From CBDDDW01 sp965226805 (GTDB lineage: Bacteria > Chloroflexota > Dehalococcoidia > Lucifugimonadales > JAGWBF01): 64,000 nt of DNA. Below, piece after piece: positions 26,328 through 33,311 of the stretch. Numbering within the stretch: the stretch's first letter is position 1; each line of letters opens with the position of its first letter. The position numbers and the translations under genes are program-made. Below the pieces are notes generated by a model. The model searched no databases. It was not told where the DNA came from and saw only the letters and a list, made by a program, of their open reading frames with translations. The stretch is taken from assembly GCA_965226805.1 (NCBI GenBank), contig CBDDDW010000028.1, positions 62,001 through 126,000 of the forward strand, in the 5' to 3' direction.

Positions 26328-27263
26328 TCAGGACAGCGGTGAGGCTAAAATAAGAGAGTCTACCGCTGGGGTGTCTCGTAAACCTTCATCCGATTGTAAG
26401 GCTTGTGGATGTTCCAGTAAACACCTTTGTGGGCTCACTGCATGGAACACCTGACCCGGTGACCGATAGCCCAGGGCTTGATGGGGCCGCTCTTGGTTGT
26501 AGAAGGCCAGATAAGCCCCAATCCCTTTTCTGGCCTCAGTCCCATTTTGGTATGCCTTCAGGTACACCTCCTCGTACTTGATGCTGCGCCACAGCCGTTC
26601 CACGAAGACGTTGTCCATGCACCGGCCCCTGCCGTCCATGCTCACTTGAACGCCTTGCGCCAGCAGCATGCTGGTGAAGGCCTCGCTGGTGAACTGGCTG
26701 CCCTGGTCGGTGTTGAAGATCTGTGGCCGACCCTTGCTCAAGGCCTCTTCCAGAGCCGCAACACAGAAGTCTACCTCCAGGGTGTTGGACAGCCGCCAGG
26801 CCAGCACGTAGCGGCTGTGCCAGTCCATGATGGCCATCAAGTAGAGGAAACCCCGAGCCATGGGTATGTAGGTGATGTCGGTGGCCCACACCTGGTTGAC
26901 CCGGTTGATCTCCAGCCCCCTGAGCAAGTACGGATAGACCTTATGCCCTGGGTTTGGCTTGGTGGTGTTGGGACGCCGGTAGATGGCCTCCAGGCCTATC
27001 AGCTGCATCAGCCGGCGGACCCGCTTGCGGTTGACCTGGTGTCCGTGATTTCTGCGCCAGGCAGTCATCCTTCTGGAGCCGTAGAAAGGTGTCTTCAGGT
27101 ACTGTTGGTCTATGAGGGCCATCAACTCCATGTCCTCGGCGCCGGCCTCGGTTGGCAGGTAGTACAACGAGGAGCGGCTGATACCCAGCAAGGCGCACTG
27201 GCGCACCAGAGACAGCTTCGGTTCTTCTCGGTCAATCATGGCCCGGCGTTGGGACCGGCTCAC
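26328..27263 (-). CDS. IS3-family transposase OrfB (copy 2, full length)
   Basis: This 311-aa integrase is the intact version of the frameshifted protein at 1596-2532. The DDE residues are in WATDITYIP, FNTDQGSQFTS and the downstream CMDNVFVERLWRSIKYEE. The C-terminus continues past ALGYRSPG as QVFHAVSPQRCLLEH without the frame change of copy 1. It overlaps orfA by 4 bp. Confidence 0.92.
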   Translation of the reverse strand: MSRSQRRAMIDREEPKLSLVRQCALLGISRSSLYYLPTEAGAEDMELMALIDQQYLKTPFYGSRRMTAWRRNHGHQVNRKRVRRLMQLIGLEAIYRRPNTTKPNPGHKVYPYLLRGLEINRVNQVWATDITYIPMARGFLYLMAIMDWHSRYVLAWRLSNTLEVDFCVAALEEALSKGRPQIFNTDQGSQFTSEAFTSMLLAQGVQVSMDGRGRCMDNVFVERLWRSIKYEEVYLKAYQNGTEARKGIGAYLAFYNQERPHQALGYRSPGQVFHAVSPQRCLLEHPQALQSDEGLRDTPAVDSLILASPLS

Positions 27264-27544
27264 AACCCGAAGCTCCGTGACAAAAAATCCCGTTCCACCT
27301 TGAGCTGCCCAATCTGTTGGTAGAGCTGGGCAGTGAGGACCTCTTGGTCCTTCTCCTGGCGTCCAGCACCATTTTCAAAGAGGTGCGGCGCCCCCTGAGT
27401 CAAGGCCTTCTTCCAGGCATGGATCTGGCTCGGGTGGACTTCAAACCGGCTGGCCAGCTCTGCAGTGGTGTGCTCCCCCTGGAGCGCGGCCAAAGCCACT
27501 TTGCCCTTGAAGACTGGGCTGTGCTTCTTACGTGTTTGCTTCAT
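27260..27544 (-). CDS. IS3-family transposase OrfA (copy 2)
   Basis: This 94-aa helix-turn-helix subunit is identical to that of copy 1 except for Thr in GEHTTAELA. The leucine-rich C-terminal helix (LYQQIGQLKVERDFLSRS) probably pairs with OrfB. Confidence 0.9.
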   Translation of the reverse strand: MKQTRKKHSPVFKGKVALAALQGEHTTAELASRFEVHPSQIHAWKKALTQGAPHLFENGAGRQEKDQEVLTAQLYQQIGQLKVERDFLSRSFGL

Positions 27545-27623
27545 GTCCTGCTCCTTCTTTCCGTCCTATTTTAGGAGCGGGACTCTCTCTTAGCCACCTG
27601 TCCGAATTTTGGGGACCACCTCA

Positions 27624-28076
27624 CAATAGAGCCCAAAGAAGGTGGTAAATGGTTATCGGCTCGTGACGAGCGCGCTGGCCCAAGTCGACCATTTCTGACA
27701 GCGCGAGCCTGACTGCTTGGTCTAGCCGTGGACTGGCTTTCCAGTCAAGACCGGTCGCGGGTTTTCCACTCCAGATTTCGATACTTCTTAGGGCGTAAGC
27801 CATCTTGAGTACCCTTCTGATGTACACGTGCTTTTGGCCAGACGAAGGGGCTGAACCCTGGACTGCTAGTATCAATGCGTCTCGCCCCGTCTCGTAATAC
27901 TCGCGAAGTTCATCAGCGCTCTTTGCCCCCTTCAACACTGACAGCAGCGATACCACCCCCCGAAGTTCCTCCTTGCTGACCTCGGGCTCGCCACCGTTCT
28001 CATTGAAAATCCGCAGCCCCTCAATAATCGCATCCCCATGTCCCCAAGTTACGTTCCTTTGCGGACCACGCCGCAC
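27624..28076 (-). pseudogene. Clp_N-domain protein, 5' half (split by IS3 copy 2)
   Basis: This is the N-terminal half of the gene continued at 25998-26310. It begins at a GTG (28076) with AGGA 6 bp upstream. The first 85 residues are not recognised. They are followed by a Clp N-domain-like helix pair, LDQAVRLALSEMVDLGQRA then ITIYHLLWALL, where HLL.ALL is the family hallmark. The present reading frame stops at a TGA made from the IS terminus. The rejoined gene would be 253 codons long with no frame error. Confidence 0.7.
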
Positions 28077-28150
28077 TCCGATTCCTCACCTTCATGGTAT
28101 CAATATGCGGCCTCAATGCACAACGCGACAGCTGGGCGATGCGCTGAGAA

Positions 28151-28193
28151 ACACAGAATGGCCCTGTTGTTGCGGGGCGGAGCCATTCTGTGT
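28151..28193. other. 12-bp perfect inverted repeat (hairpin)
   Basis: ACACAGAATGGC at 28151-28162 is matched exactly by GCCATTCTGTGT at 28182-28193 around a 19-nt loop. It lies upstream of the Clp_N gene and downstream of a gene remnant on the same strand, so it may end the remnant's transcript. No T-run follows on either strand. Confidence 0.5.
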
Positions 28194-28218
28194 CCCTCAG
28201 ACCAAGGGGAAAGGCTGT

Positions 28219-28358
28219 TTAATTAACGGTAAAGATTTTTTGCGTGTATGCCAAGGTTTGGCCGCTATACCCGGGAGGCCAAGTTAAGTCATGTTGTGTA
28301 ATGACCGCGTGTGAACCAGCATTATCCATGGCATCCGTGCTATTCGCTCCACTGTAAG
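28219..28358 (-). pseudogene. C-terminal remnant of an unidentified gene
   Basis: About 45 codons are open on the minus strand (YSGANSTDAMDNAGSH, then AVITQHDLTWPPGYSGQTLA, ending KIFTVN). The composition is protein-like. The frame runs into the end of the IS256 element at 28359, so the 5' part is lost. No family is recognisable. Confidence 0.35.
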
Positions 28359-28499
28359 AGTAGAGTCCCAGGAAGTGGTGTAACAAGAGTAGAGGGTCTG
28401 GATGAAGAGAGACCACCACGTCATCCTTAGCGGGCAAAGACGAGCCTGAGAAAGGAGGACAACGGTGGTCAAGGAAAGGATGGACCTGCTTGAGCTAAA

Positions 28500-30203
28500 C
28501 CCGAATCCACCGAAGGACACGGATGGACGGCGTGAGGACAGCGGAAGGGGGTGGGTGAGGGAGCTACAGGGGAGATGGCCTGGGGTCTTGGGGTAGATGG
28601 GAGGCCGGCGGAGGGTCTTCAGGCGCCGCACAGGGCCCCTAAGGCCCTATGCGGGAGTTGCGATGCGCGGGATGGCGAGAGGATACGCAGCAGGGGACTC
28701 TCGCGACCGGGGTGGCGCGAGATTGCGGGGACGTTGGGTCAGTTGCAGGCTGGCCGTCAGGCCGGGAATGGAATGGCTTGCAGCCGGGCCAAGGCGCGAC
28801 TGAACTGGGTTTCCCAAGGCCAGCGCCGGGGGAGATGCAAAGTGAGGCGGCGCGCCGAGCGGGTGATCCGTCCCACCAGAGCGAAGACCCGCCGCCTGAG
28901 GGTCTTGGTGGTCACGATCTGCTGACCCAGGCCGATGCGGGCTGTCCAGCGGGCCAGGTTATGCGCCATCACCTGGACCGCCAGCCAGGCGCCGTTGGCG
29001 GCGAAGCGCCCCGACGGCATGTGGTTCAGCCCGACGCCGTACTTGAGGTCGCGTATGGCGTTCTCGACCTCGGCGTGGCGGCGATGATCGGCCTCCAGTT
29101 CCAGCGTCTCCCCATCGCGGTCGGTGATGAAGGCGTGATAGCTGTATCTGGCGAAGAGGGCGAGCTGGGAACCGGGCGTCGGCTTCACCCGCCGGACAAT
29201 GAGCCGCACCGGCCGGGCGTCCGGCTTGGTCTGGAACGGGGTGTAAGTCGTCTCGGCGACATCGGCGGCGCCGTCCATCCAGTAGGGAATGGGAGTCCAG
29301 TCCTCCTCTGGTATCGCCTCGATCAGGTCCCGCAGGCTGGCGCGCTGGCGGATGGTGATAGAGAAGCGGACATCCATTTCCCGGCAGGCGGCAACGACAG
29401 TGTGGGCGTAGAAGCCGCTGTCGGCCCGCACCGTGAGTTGTCCCCTGGCCCCGCCGTAGCGCACCCGCCCCACCGTCTCACGCAGGAAGTGGGCGGCGCC
29501 ACGGGCGGTGTTGGCCCGGCCCTCGCGCAGCCGGGACATCAGCACCTCGCCGGTGCCGGCGGCAATGGCCAGCAGCGGGTGATAGCCGCGGGCGCCGGTA
29601 TAGCCGTGGTGGCGCGCTCCCTCCTTGGCCAGTCCATAGGTCTCGCAGATGGTCGAGTCCAGGTCGATGGTCAGGGGCGAGTCGCCGGGTCCGGCCCCAG
29701 CGGCCCAGGCCCGGGCCAACAACTGGCGGCTCACGCGGTCGAGTTGACGGACATGCCCCCACCGGAAGCTGCGCAGGAAGGTCCCCAGGGTGGATGGCGC
29801 CTTGACCACGCAGCCTAGAACACCGACCGTCCCACCAGCGCGCAGCGCATCGGCGTCGTCGATGCAGTCGCCGCCTGCCAGCGCGGAAGCGACCAGCGTC
29901 AGCATCTTGTCCCCAGTGTTCGCCCGTCCCGGCGCTCCGCCGAGGTCAAGGTGATGGTCGACGAGTTCCCGCAGGCCCAGGTGCCGGGCTAGGGTGGCCG
30001 GCAGGAGCAGGCCGGCATTGGCCACCAGGCGATGGTCGTCAAAGAGGATGCGGATACGGTCGGGTTTGTTCTGTGGCAGCATCTATTGGGTGCTCCTTGT
30101 TTCCGGGCTGGTTTCTGTTCCAAAACCATTATCCCAGATTCAGAGGAGCACCCGATGGCTTCTTCAAGGACTGTCCCCAAGGCCGTCCTTCGGTGGATTC
30201 GGG
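28500..30203 (-). mobile_element. IS1380-family insertion sequence nested in IS256 copy A
   Basis: Terminal inverted repeats are perfect over 19 bp: CCCGAATCCACCGAAGGAC on the left and its reverse complement at 30185-30203. Removing it rejoins GAGCTA and ATGCGC, which are contiguous in IS256 copy B, proving nested insertion. It carries one transposase gene. The target duplication is not clear. Confidence 0.93.
28757..30082 (-). CDS. IS1380-family transposase
   Basis: The 441-aa DDE transposase of the IS4-like superfamily opens with an IS1380-type N-terminus (ANAGLLLPATLARHLGLREL, VDHHLDL). The core contains LTIDLDSTICETYG (first Asp), LTVRADSGFYAHTVV (second Asp, preceding the insertion domain) and HAEVENAIRDLKYGVGLNHMP (the conserved Glu region). 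The C-terminal helix bundle ends RWPWETQFSRALARL. The frame is intact. The large open frame opposite it (28649-29818, plus strand) is a GC-driven shadow. Confidence 0.92.
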   Translation of the reverse strand: MLPQNKPDRIRILFDDHRLVANAGLLLPATLARHLGLRELVDHHLDLGGAPGRANTGDKMLTLVASALAGGDCIDDADALRAGGTVGVLGCVVKAPSTLGTFLRSFRWGHVRQLDRVSRQLLARAWAAGAGPGDSPLTIDLDSTICETYGLAKEGARHHGYTGARGYHPLLAIAAGTGEVLMSRLREGRANTARGAAHFLRETVGRVRYGGARGQLTVRADSGFYAHTVVAACREMDVRFSITIRQRASLRDLIEAIPEEDWTPIPYWMDGAADVAETTYTPFQTKPDARPVRLIVRRVKPTPGSQLALFARYSYHAFITDRDGETLELEADHRRHAEVENAIRDLKYGVGLNHMPSGRFAANGAWLAVQVMAHNLARWTARIGLGQQIVTTKTLRRRVFALVGRITRSARRLTLHLPRRWPWETQFSRALARLQAIPFPA

Positions 30204-30206
30204 CTT

Positions 30207-31385
30207 ATGCGCAAGAGGGGAGTCGACGGTGACGTGGACTTTCTACGAGAGGCACTGAGAGTGCTGGTCGAGGAGATCATGGAGGCTGATGTGTCATCGA
30301 GGACCGGTGCTGGGTATGGAGAACGCAACCCTGAGCGGGTGACCCAGCGCAACGGGTACCGGTCTCGAGCATGGGACACTCGCGTAGGGACCATGGAGTT
30401 GCAGATACCCAAGCTGAGGGAGGGGAGCTACTTTCCGAGCCTGCTGGAGCCACGGCGTCGCAGCGAGCGAGCTCTGCTGGCGGTGATCCAGCAGGCGTAT
30501 GTGGAGGGTGTATCGACGAGGCGAGTGGATGATCTGGTCAAGGCTCTTGGGTGCGAGGGTATCTCAAAGAGCCAAGTGTCGCGTATCTGCCAGGAGCTGG
30601 ACGGGGTGGTGGAGAGCTTCCTGGGTCGGCCGCTGGACGGCGGATCATATCCCTACCTGTGGCTGGACGCACTAACCCAGAAGGTCAGAGAGGCCGGTAG
30701 GATAGTCAACGTCAGCGTGGTGGTGGCGACGGCGGTCAATAGCGAGGGCAAGCGTGAGATCGTTGGGATGGACGTGGGTACCAGTGAAGACGGCGCCTTC
30801 TGGTTAGCCTTCCTGCGCTCACTGGTCGCCAGGGGCCTCGGCGGGGTGGAACTGGTGGTATCGGACGCTCATCAGGGACTCAGGGATGCCATCGCAACTG
30901 TCTTCGGTGGGGCCAGTTGGCAGCGGTGCCGCACCCACTTCATGACCAACCTGCTCACTCGGGTCCCCAGGAGCGCTCAGCCCTGGGTGGCCACCATGGT
31001 ACGCACCATCTACCAGCAGCCGTCCCCTCAGGAAGTGCATGCCCAACTCGAGCGGGTGATTGCTCAGCTCCAGGACCCGTTCCCACAGGTCGCCTCTCGA
31101 CTGGACGAGGCTGGACCCGACGTCCTGGCCTTCTCCAGCTTCCCACTCGCCCACTGGAAGAAGATCTGGTCCAACAACCCCCTGGAGCGTCTCAACAAGG
31201 AGATACGGCGCCGCACCGATGTGGTGGGCATCTTCCCTAACCGCCCAGCTGTCCGTCGCATGGTCGGCGCCGTCCTAGCTGAGCAGCACGACGAGTGGGC
31301 CGTCGGCCGTCGATACATGACACAGGAGGTAACCACCTCCAACGAAGCTCTACCCAGAGCCGAACTCGCAGAGGCAGCGGCCTAG
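30207..31385 (+). pseudogene. IS256-family (mutator) transposase, 5'-interrupted (copy A)
   Basis: The first 11 codons, starting at GTG 28465, are separated from the remainder by the IS1380 insertion. From ATG 30207 the frame is uninterrupted: MRKRGVDGDVDFLREALRVL, then the mutator core with LWLDALTQKVREAG (first Asp), ELVVSDAHQGLRDA (second Asp), WQRCRTHFMTNLL and NNPLERLNKEIRRRTDVVGIFPN (Glu). ATG 30207 could still give a nearly full-length 392-aa protein, but it would lack the normal promoter and the conserved ERMDLLEL start. Confidence 0.85.
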
Positions 31386-31435
31386 ACAATATCAACAGGA
31401 TGACGTACTCTTACACCACTCTATGGGACGTGACC

Positions 31436-31790
31436 GCCCCCGCGCAGGTATCCCGATGACGACATCAACCAGTACATGGTGGTGGACTTCATCAACGCAG
31501 TCCGAGAGTGCCTCAAGTCTGGCGGGTGGGCATCCAAGAAAGAAGAGACGGAGCGGGGTGGCACCTTCCTGGTCGGTTATTCGGGGTATCTGTTCACCAT
31601 CGAAGGCGATTATCAGGTTGGCCAGCCGGAGGATGGCTTCGGCACCGTGGGCTGTGGAGAGGACATAGCTTTGGGTGCGCTGTTCGCTACTCAGGGGCAG
31701 GGCAATCCTCGTGATCGTGTCCTGACGGCGCTAAGGGCGGCTGAGCGCTTCAGCGCAGGGGTCCGTGGACCGTTCCACATCCTTCCATAA
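31436..31790 (+). pseudogene. HslV/proteasome-like Ntn hydrolase, C-terminal remnant
   Basis: About 115 residues remain of a protease-subunit-like protein found in phage or plasmid contexts. Conserved pieces are YPDDDINQYM, FLVGYSGYLFTIEGDYQVG, then FGTVGCGEDIALGALFAT and ALRAAERFSAGVRGPF. The N-terminal catalytic Thr/Ser strand is missing because the frame enters the end of IS256 copy A at 31435. The open frame from ATG 31476 would give 104 aa without an active site. Confidence 0.7.
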
Positions 31791-32062
31791 TCCGAATCGC
31801 CGCCCGTTAAGCCGCTGCCGGAACACGACACAAGTATGTGGTCGATGTAGCTTAAGGCCGGCCCCGTGCCGGCCCCAAACTGGCCTCCTTCCCGACCGCC
31901 TCCACCAAGAACATATGTTGCCCTTGGCCGGCCCTTCGTTCCCCCTCCCCCTACAGCAGTGGGTAACGGTCGAATTGGAGTAGTGGTTGGCTGGGGTCTC
32001 CGGTCGGGGGCTCCGGCCTGGCTGACATCCCTGGGGCAGTGATCTAGACGAGTAGTTCGGAC

Positions 32063-32326
32063 CTACGTTTGCCCGTCATTCTCTGGCGGCGCTTCAACGG
32101 TCCGCATTCGGCCTGAGTATCGGCTACCCCGCTTCTGCTTGGGAATCCTCTTTCGCCTCAGTAGCTCTCTGAGCGCCAAAGCGACAGGTTTTGCGTTGCT
32201 CGGATAGAACTTCCCGTTGCGCCAGGTCTGCACCGTAACCAGGTGTACCCCCAGCTCATCCGCGATGGCCGCGTCGGTCCACTTCTTCTCTCGTAGCTGT
32301 ACCAGAAGTTCTTGAATGTCGTTCAT
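32063..32326 (-). CDS. Small helix-turn-helix DNA-binding protein
   Basis: The 87-aa protein has a clear helix-turn-helix near residues 15-38 (KWTDAAIADELGVHLVTVQTWRNGK) and a basic C-terminal tail (RELLRRKRIPKQKRGSRYSGR). It diverges from the hicA-hicB-higA-like operon across a 94-bp region that holds both promoters and a repeated AGTGTACAA motif, so it is a likely repressor of both directions. The predicted transcript start coincides with the ATG (leaderless). I cannot assign it to a named family. Confidence 0.72.
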   Translation of the reverse strand: MNDIQELLVQLREKKWTDAAIADELGVHLVTVQTWRNGKFYPSNAKPVALALRELLRRKRIPKQKRGSRYSGRMRTVEAPPENDGQT

Positions 32327-32332
32327 AGTCCT

Positions 32333-32361
32333 TTAATACAGTGTACAACTGTGTTTGTCAA
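32333..32361 (-). promoter_or_regulatory. Predicted sigma-70 promoter of the HTH gene
   Basis: On the minus strand TTGACA (32361-32356) and TATTAA (32338-32333) are 17 bp apart. Counting 7 nt from the -10 puts the start at 32326, the A of the ATG, so the mRNA would be leaderless. An operator-like motif sits between the two boxes. Confidence 0.6.
32339..32353. promoter_or_regulatory. Operator-like dyad, site 1 (AGTGTACAA)
   Basis: CAGTGTACAACTG is an imperfect dyad (CAGT and ACTG arms around GTACA). Its core AGTGTACAA recurs exactly at 32405-32413. Site 1 lies in the spacer of the minus-strand promoter. Confidence 0.5.
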
Positions 32362-32385
32362 TGGCTTTCAACTATGCCACACCGC

Positions 32386-32414
32386 TTGACATGGTGTCCA
32401 CTATAGTGTACAAT
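32386..32414 (+). promoter_or_regulatory. Predicted sigma-70 promoter of the hicA-hicB operon with operator site 2
   Basis: TTGACA (32386-32391) and TACAAT (32409-32414) are separated by exactly 17 bp. The predicted start is 32421, the G of the GTG chosen for hicA. The second copy of AGTGTACAA (32405-32413) overlaps the -10 box, where a bound repressor would block polymerase. Confidence 0.62.
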
Positions 32415-32420
32415 GAAGAT

Positions 32421-32675
32421 GTGTTAAGGAGACGGCATCAGCGGACGTTAGAGCGGGTACAGGCAACGCCAACGCCGTCGGATATCCGGTGGGCTGAGAT
32501 TGAGGCTCTTATGGCGGCGTTAGGGGTTGAGACTGTGGAGCGTAGAGGATCGCGTGTACTGTTTCGGAAGGGCAATACGTCTATCGTAGTGCATCGGCCA
32601 CATCCACAACCGGAAGCGCCTAGAGTCTCTGTTCGCAGGATCGCCGCATTCATCGAGAGTATCAGGGAGGGTTAG
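32421..32675 (+). CDS. HicA-like toxin (YcfA family mRNA interferase)
   Basis: Starting at GTG 32421, the protein has 84 aa, typical for HicA. The dsRBD-like fold is suggested by IRWAEIEALMAALGVETVERRGSRVLFRKGNTS, IVVHRPHP and VSVRRIAAFIESIRE. Instead of the GSHH/GSNH catalytic motif of E. coli HicA it has GSRV, with the histidines in HRPHP, as in a longer HicA subfamily paired with HicB proteins of the kind encoded next. It probably cleaves mRNA, which is inference. The open frame extends upstream to 32355, but that part overlaps the promoter. The stop lies 2 bp before hicB. Confidence 0.72.
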   Translation: MLRRRHQRTLERVQATPTPSDIRWAEIEALMAALGVETVERRGSRVLFRKGNTSIVVHRPHPQPEAPRVSVRRIAAFIESIREG

Positions 32676-32677
32676 AC

Positions 32678-32911
32678 ATGCTGGAGTACAAAGGCTATGT
32701 GGCGGGCATCGAGTATGACGACTCAGTAGACGAATTGTGTGCATCGGTGATAAACAGCGGTTCCTACTCTGTGGCTAACGCCTACGCGAGAGACGTTGAC
32801 GGCCTGAAGCGCGAGTTTGCTCTGTCTATCGACATATATCTCGAATCGTGCGCGGAGCAGGACATCGAACCTGTTGCCCCGACGCCGGTTTCTGTTGCGG
32901 TCGAGGGATAG
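32678..32911 (+). CDS. HicB-like antitoxin
   Basis: The 77-aa protein matches the partial-RNase-H-fold N-terminal domain of HicB antitoxins. MLEYKGYVAGIEYDD opens it, ASVINSGSYSV replaces the usual G.V.....V strand, and LKREFALSIDIYLESCAE is the family helix. The C-terminal DNA-binding part (HTH or ribbon-helix-helix) of longer HicBs is absent, so operator binding may be done by the divergent HTH protein or the downstream HigA-like protein. It lies 2 bp after hicA. Confidence 0.75.
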   Translation: MLEYKGYVAGIEYDDSVDELCASVINSGSYSVANAYARDVDGLKREFALSIDIYLESCAEQDIEPVAPTPVSVAVEG

Positions 32912-32914
32912 GGC

Positions 32915-33241
32915 ATGACCGAGACCCATACGCGGTGGCAGCCGGAAGACTCCATCAAAACCCCGGACGATATTCGCGGTCTGCTCGAAGCTGCCGCAGA
33001 CGAGGACCCAGGGGACGGCAGCCTGATTCGTGCCGCCCTCAACGCCATCGCCCGCTCGCAGAACATCAGTGGACTTGCTGAAAGCCTGGGGCTCAGTCGT
33101 TCTGGCCTCTATAAGGCACTATCAGAAGAAGGCAACCCGACCCTGGCCACTATTGCCAGGATCGCTCGTGCGTTTGGACTGCGGTTGCGTCTGGAACCCG
33201 TCGAGACGATGGCAGAAGAACCCGCAAGCCGCGCGTCCTAA
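32915..33241 (+). CDS. HigA-like (Xre) addiction-module antidote protein
   Basis: The 108-aa protein matches the addiction-module antidote family: TRWQPEDSIKTPDDIRGLLEAA, then LIRAALNAIARSQNISGLAESLGLSRSGLYKAL and NPTLATIARIARAFGLRLRL, the helix-turn-helix being in the middle. These antitoxins normally pair with a RelE/HigB-type (Gp49-like) toxin next door. None is present here, and the gene instead follows hicB by 3 bp. It may act as an extra regulator of the HicAB operon or be an orphan whose toxin was lost when IS256 copy B inserted 70 bp downstream. Confidence 0.8.
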   Translation: MTETHTRWQPEDSIKTPDDIRGLLEAAADEDPGDGSLIRAALNAIARSQNISGLAESLGLSRSGLYKALSEEGNPTLATIARIARAFGLRLRLEPVETMAEEPASRAS

Positions 33242-33311
33242 GAGCGGACTGGCCCTACTCCCCGACCTCTCCACTTAGCCCTAGCGGACGGCGCAGGCTG
33301 GCGTCGCCCTT

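Larger units (their letters stand above)
26311..27623 (-). mobile_element. IS3-family insertion sequence, copy 2
   Basis: The 1313-bp element is nearly identical to 1579-2892. It is flanked by a 4-bp target duplication CAAT (26307-26310 and 27624-27627), as for IS407-type members of the IS3 family. Both transposase frames are intact. It splits a Clp_N-domain gene, and the frame-perfect fit of the halves suggests a recent insertion. Confidence 0.93.
28359..31435 (+). mobile_element. IS256-family element copy A, interrupted by an IS1380 element
   Basis: The ends are defined by comparison with the copy at 33312-34680: shared sequence begins AGTAGAGTCCCAGGAAGTGG and ends CTATGGGACGTGACC. Imperfect inverted repeats share GTCCCA and AGTGGTGTAA. 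The element is split after 28499 by the 1704-bp IS1380 element; its right part resumes at about 30204. No target duplication is readable at the outer ends. Confidence 0.88.

Noticed and set aside
28649..29818. 389-codon plus-strand open frame opposite the IS1380 transposase
   Set aside because: Antisense to an intact transposase with clear DDE motifs; a GC-driven shadow.
29994..30206. N-terminal extension of the IS256 transposase frame in copy A
   Set aside because: This part is translated from the inserted IS1380 end; comparison with copy B shows that the real N-terminus is at 28465.
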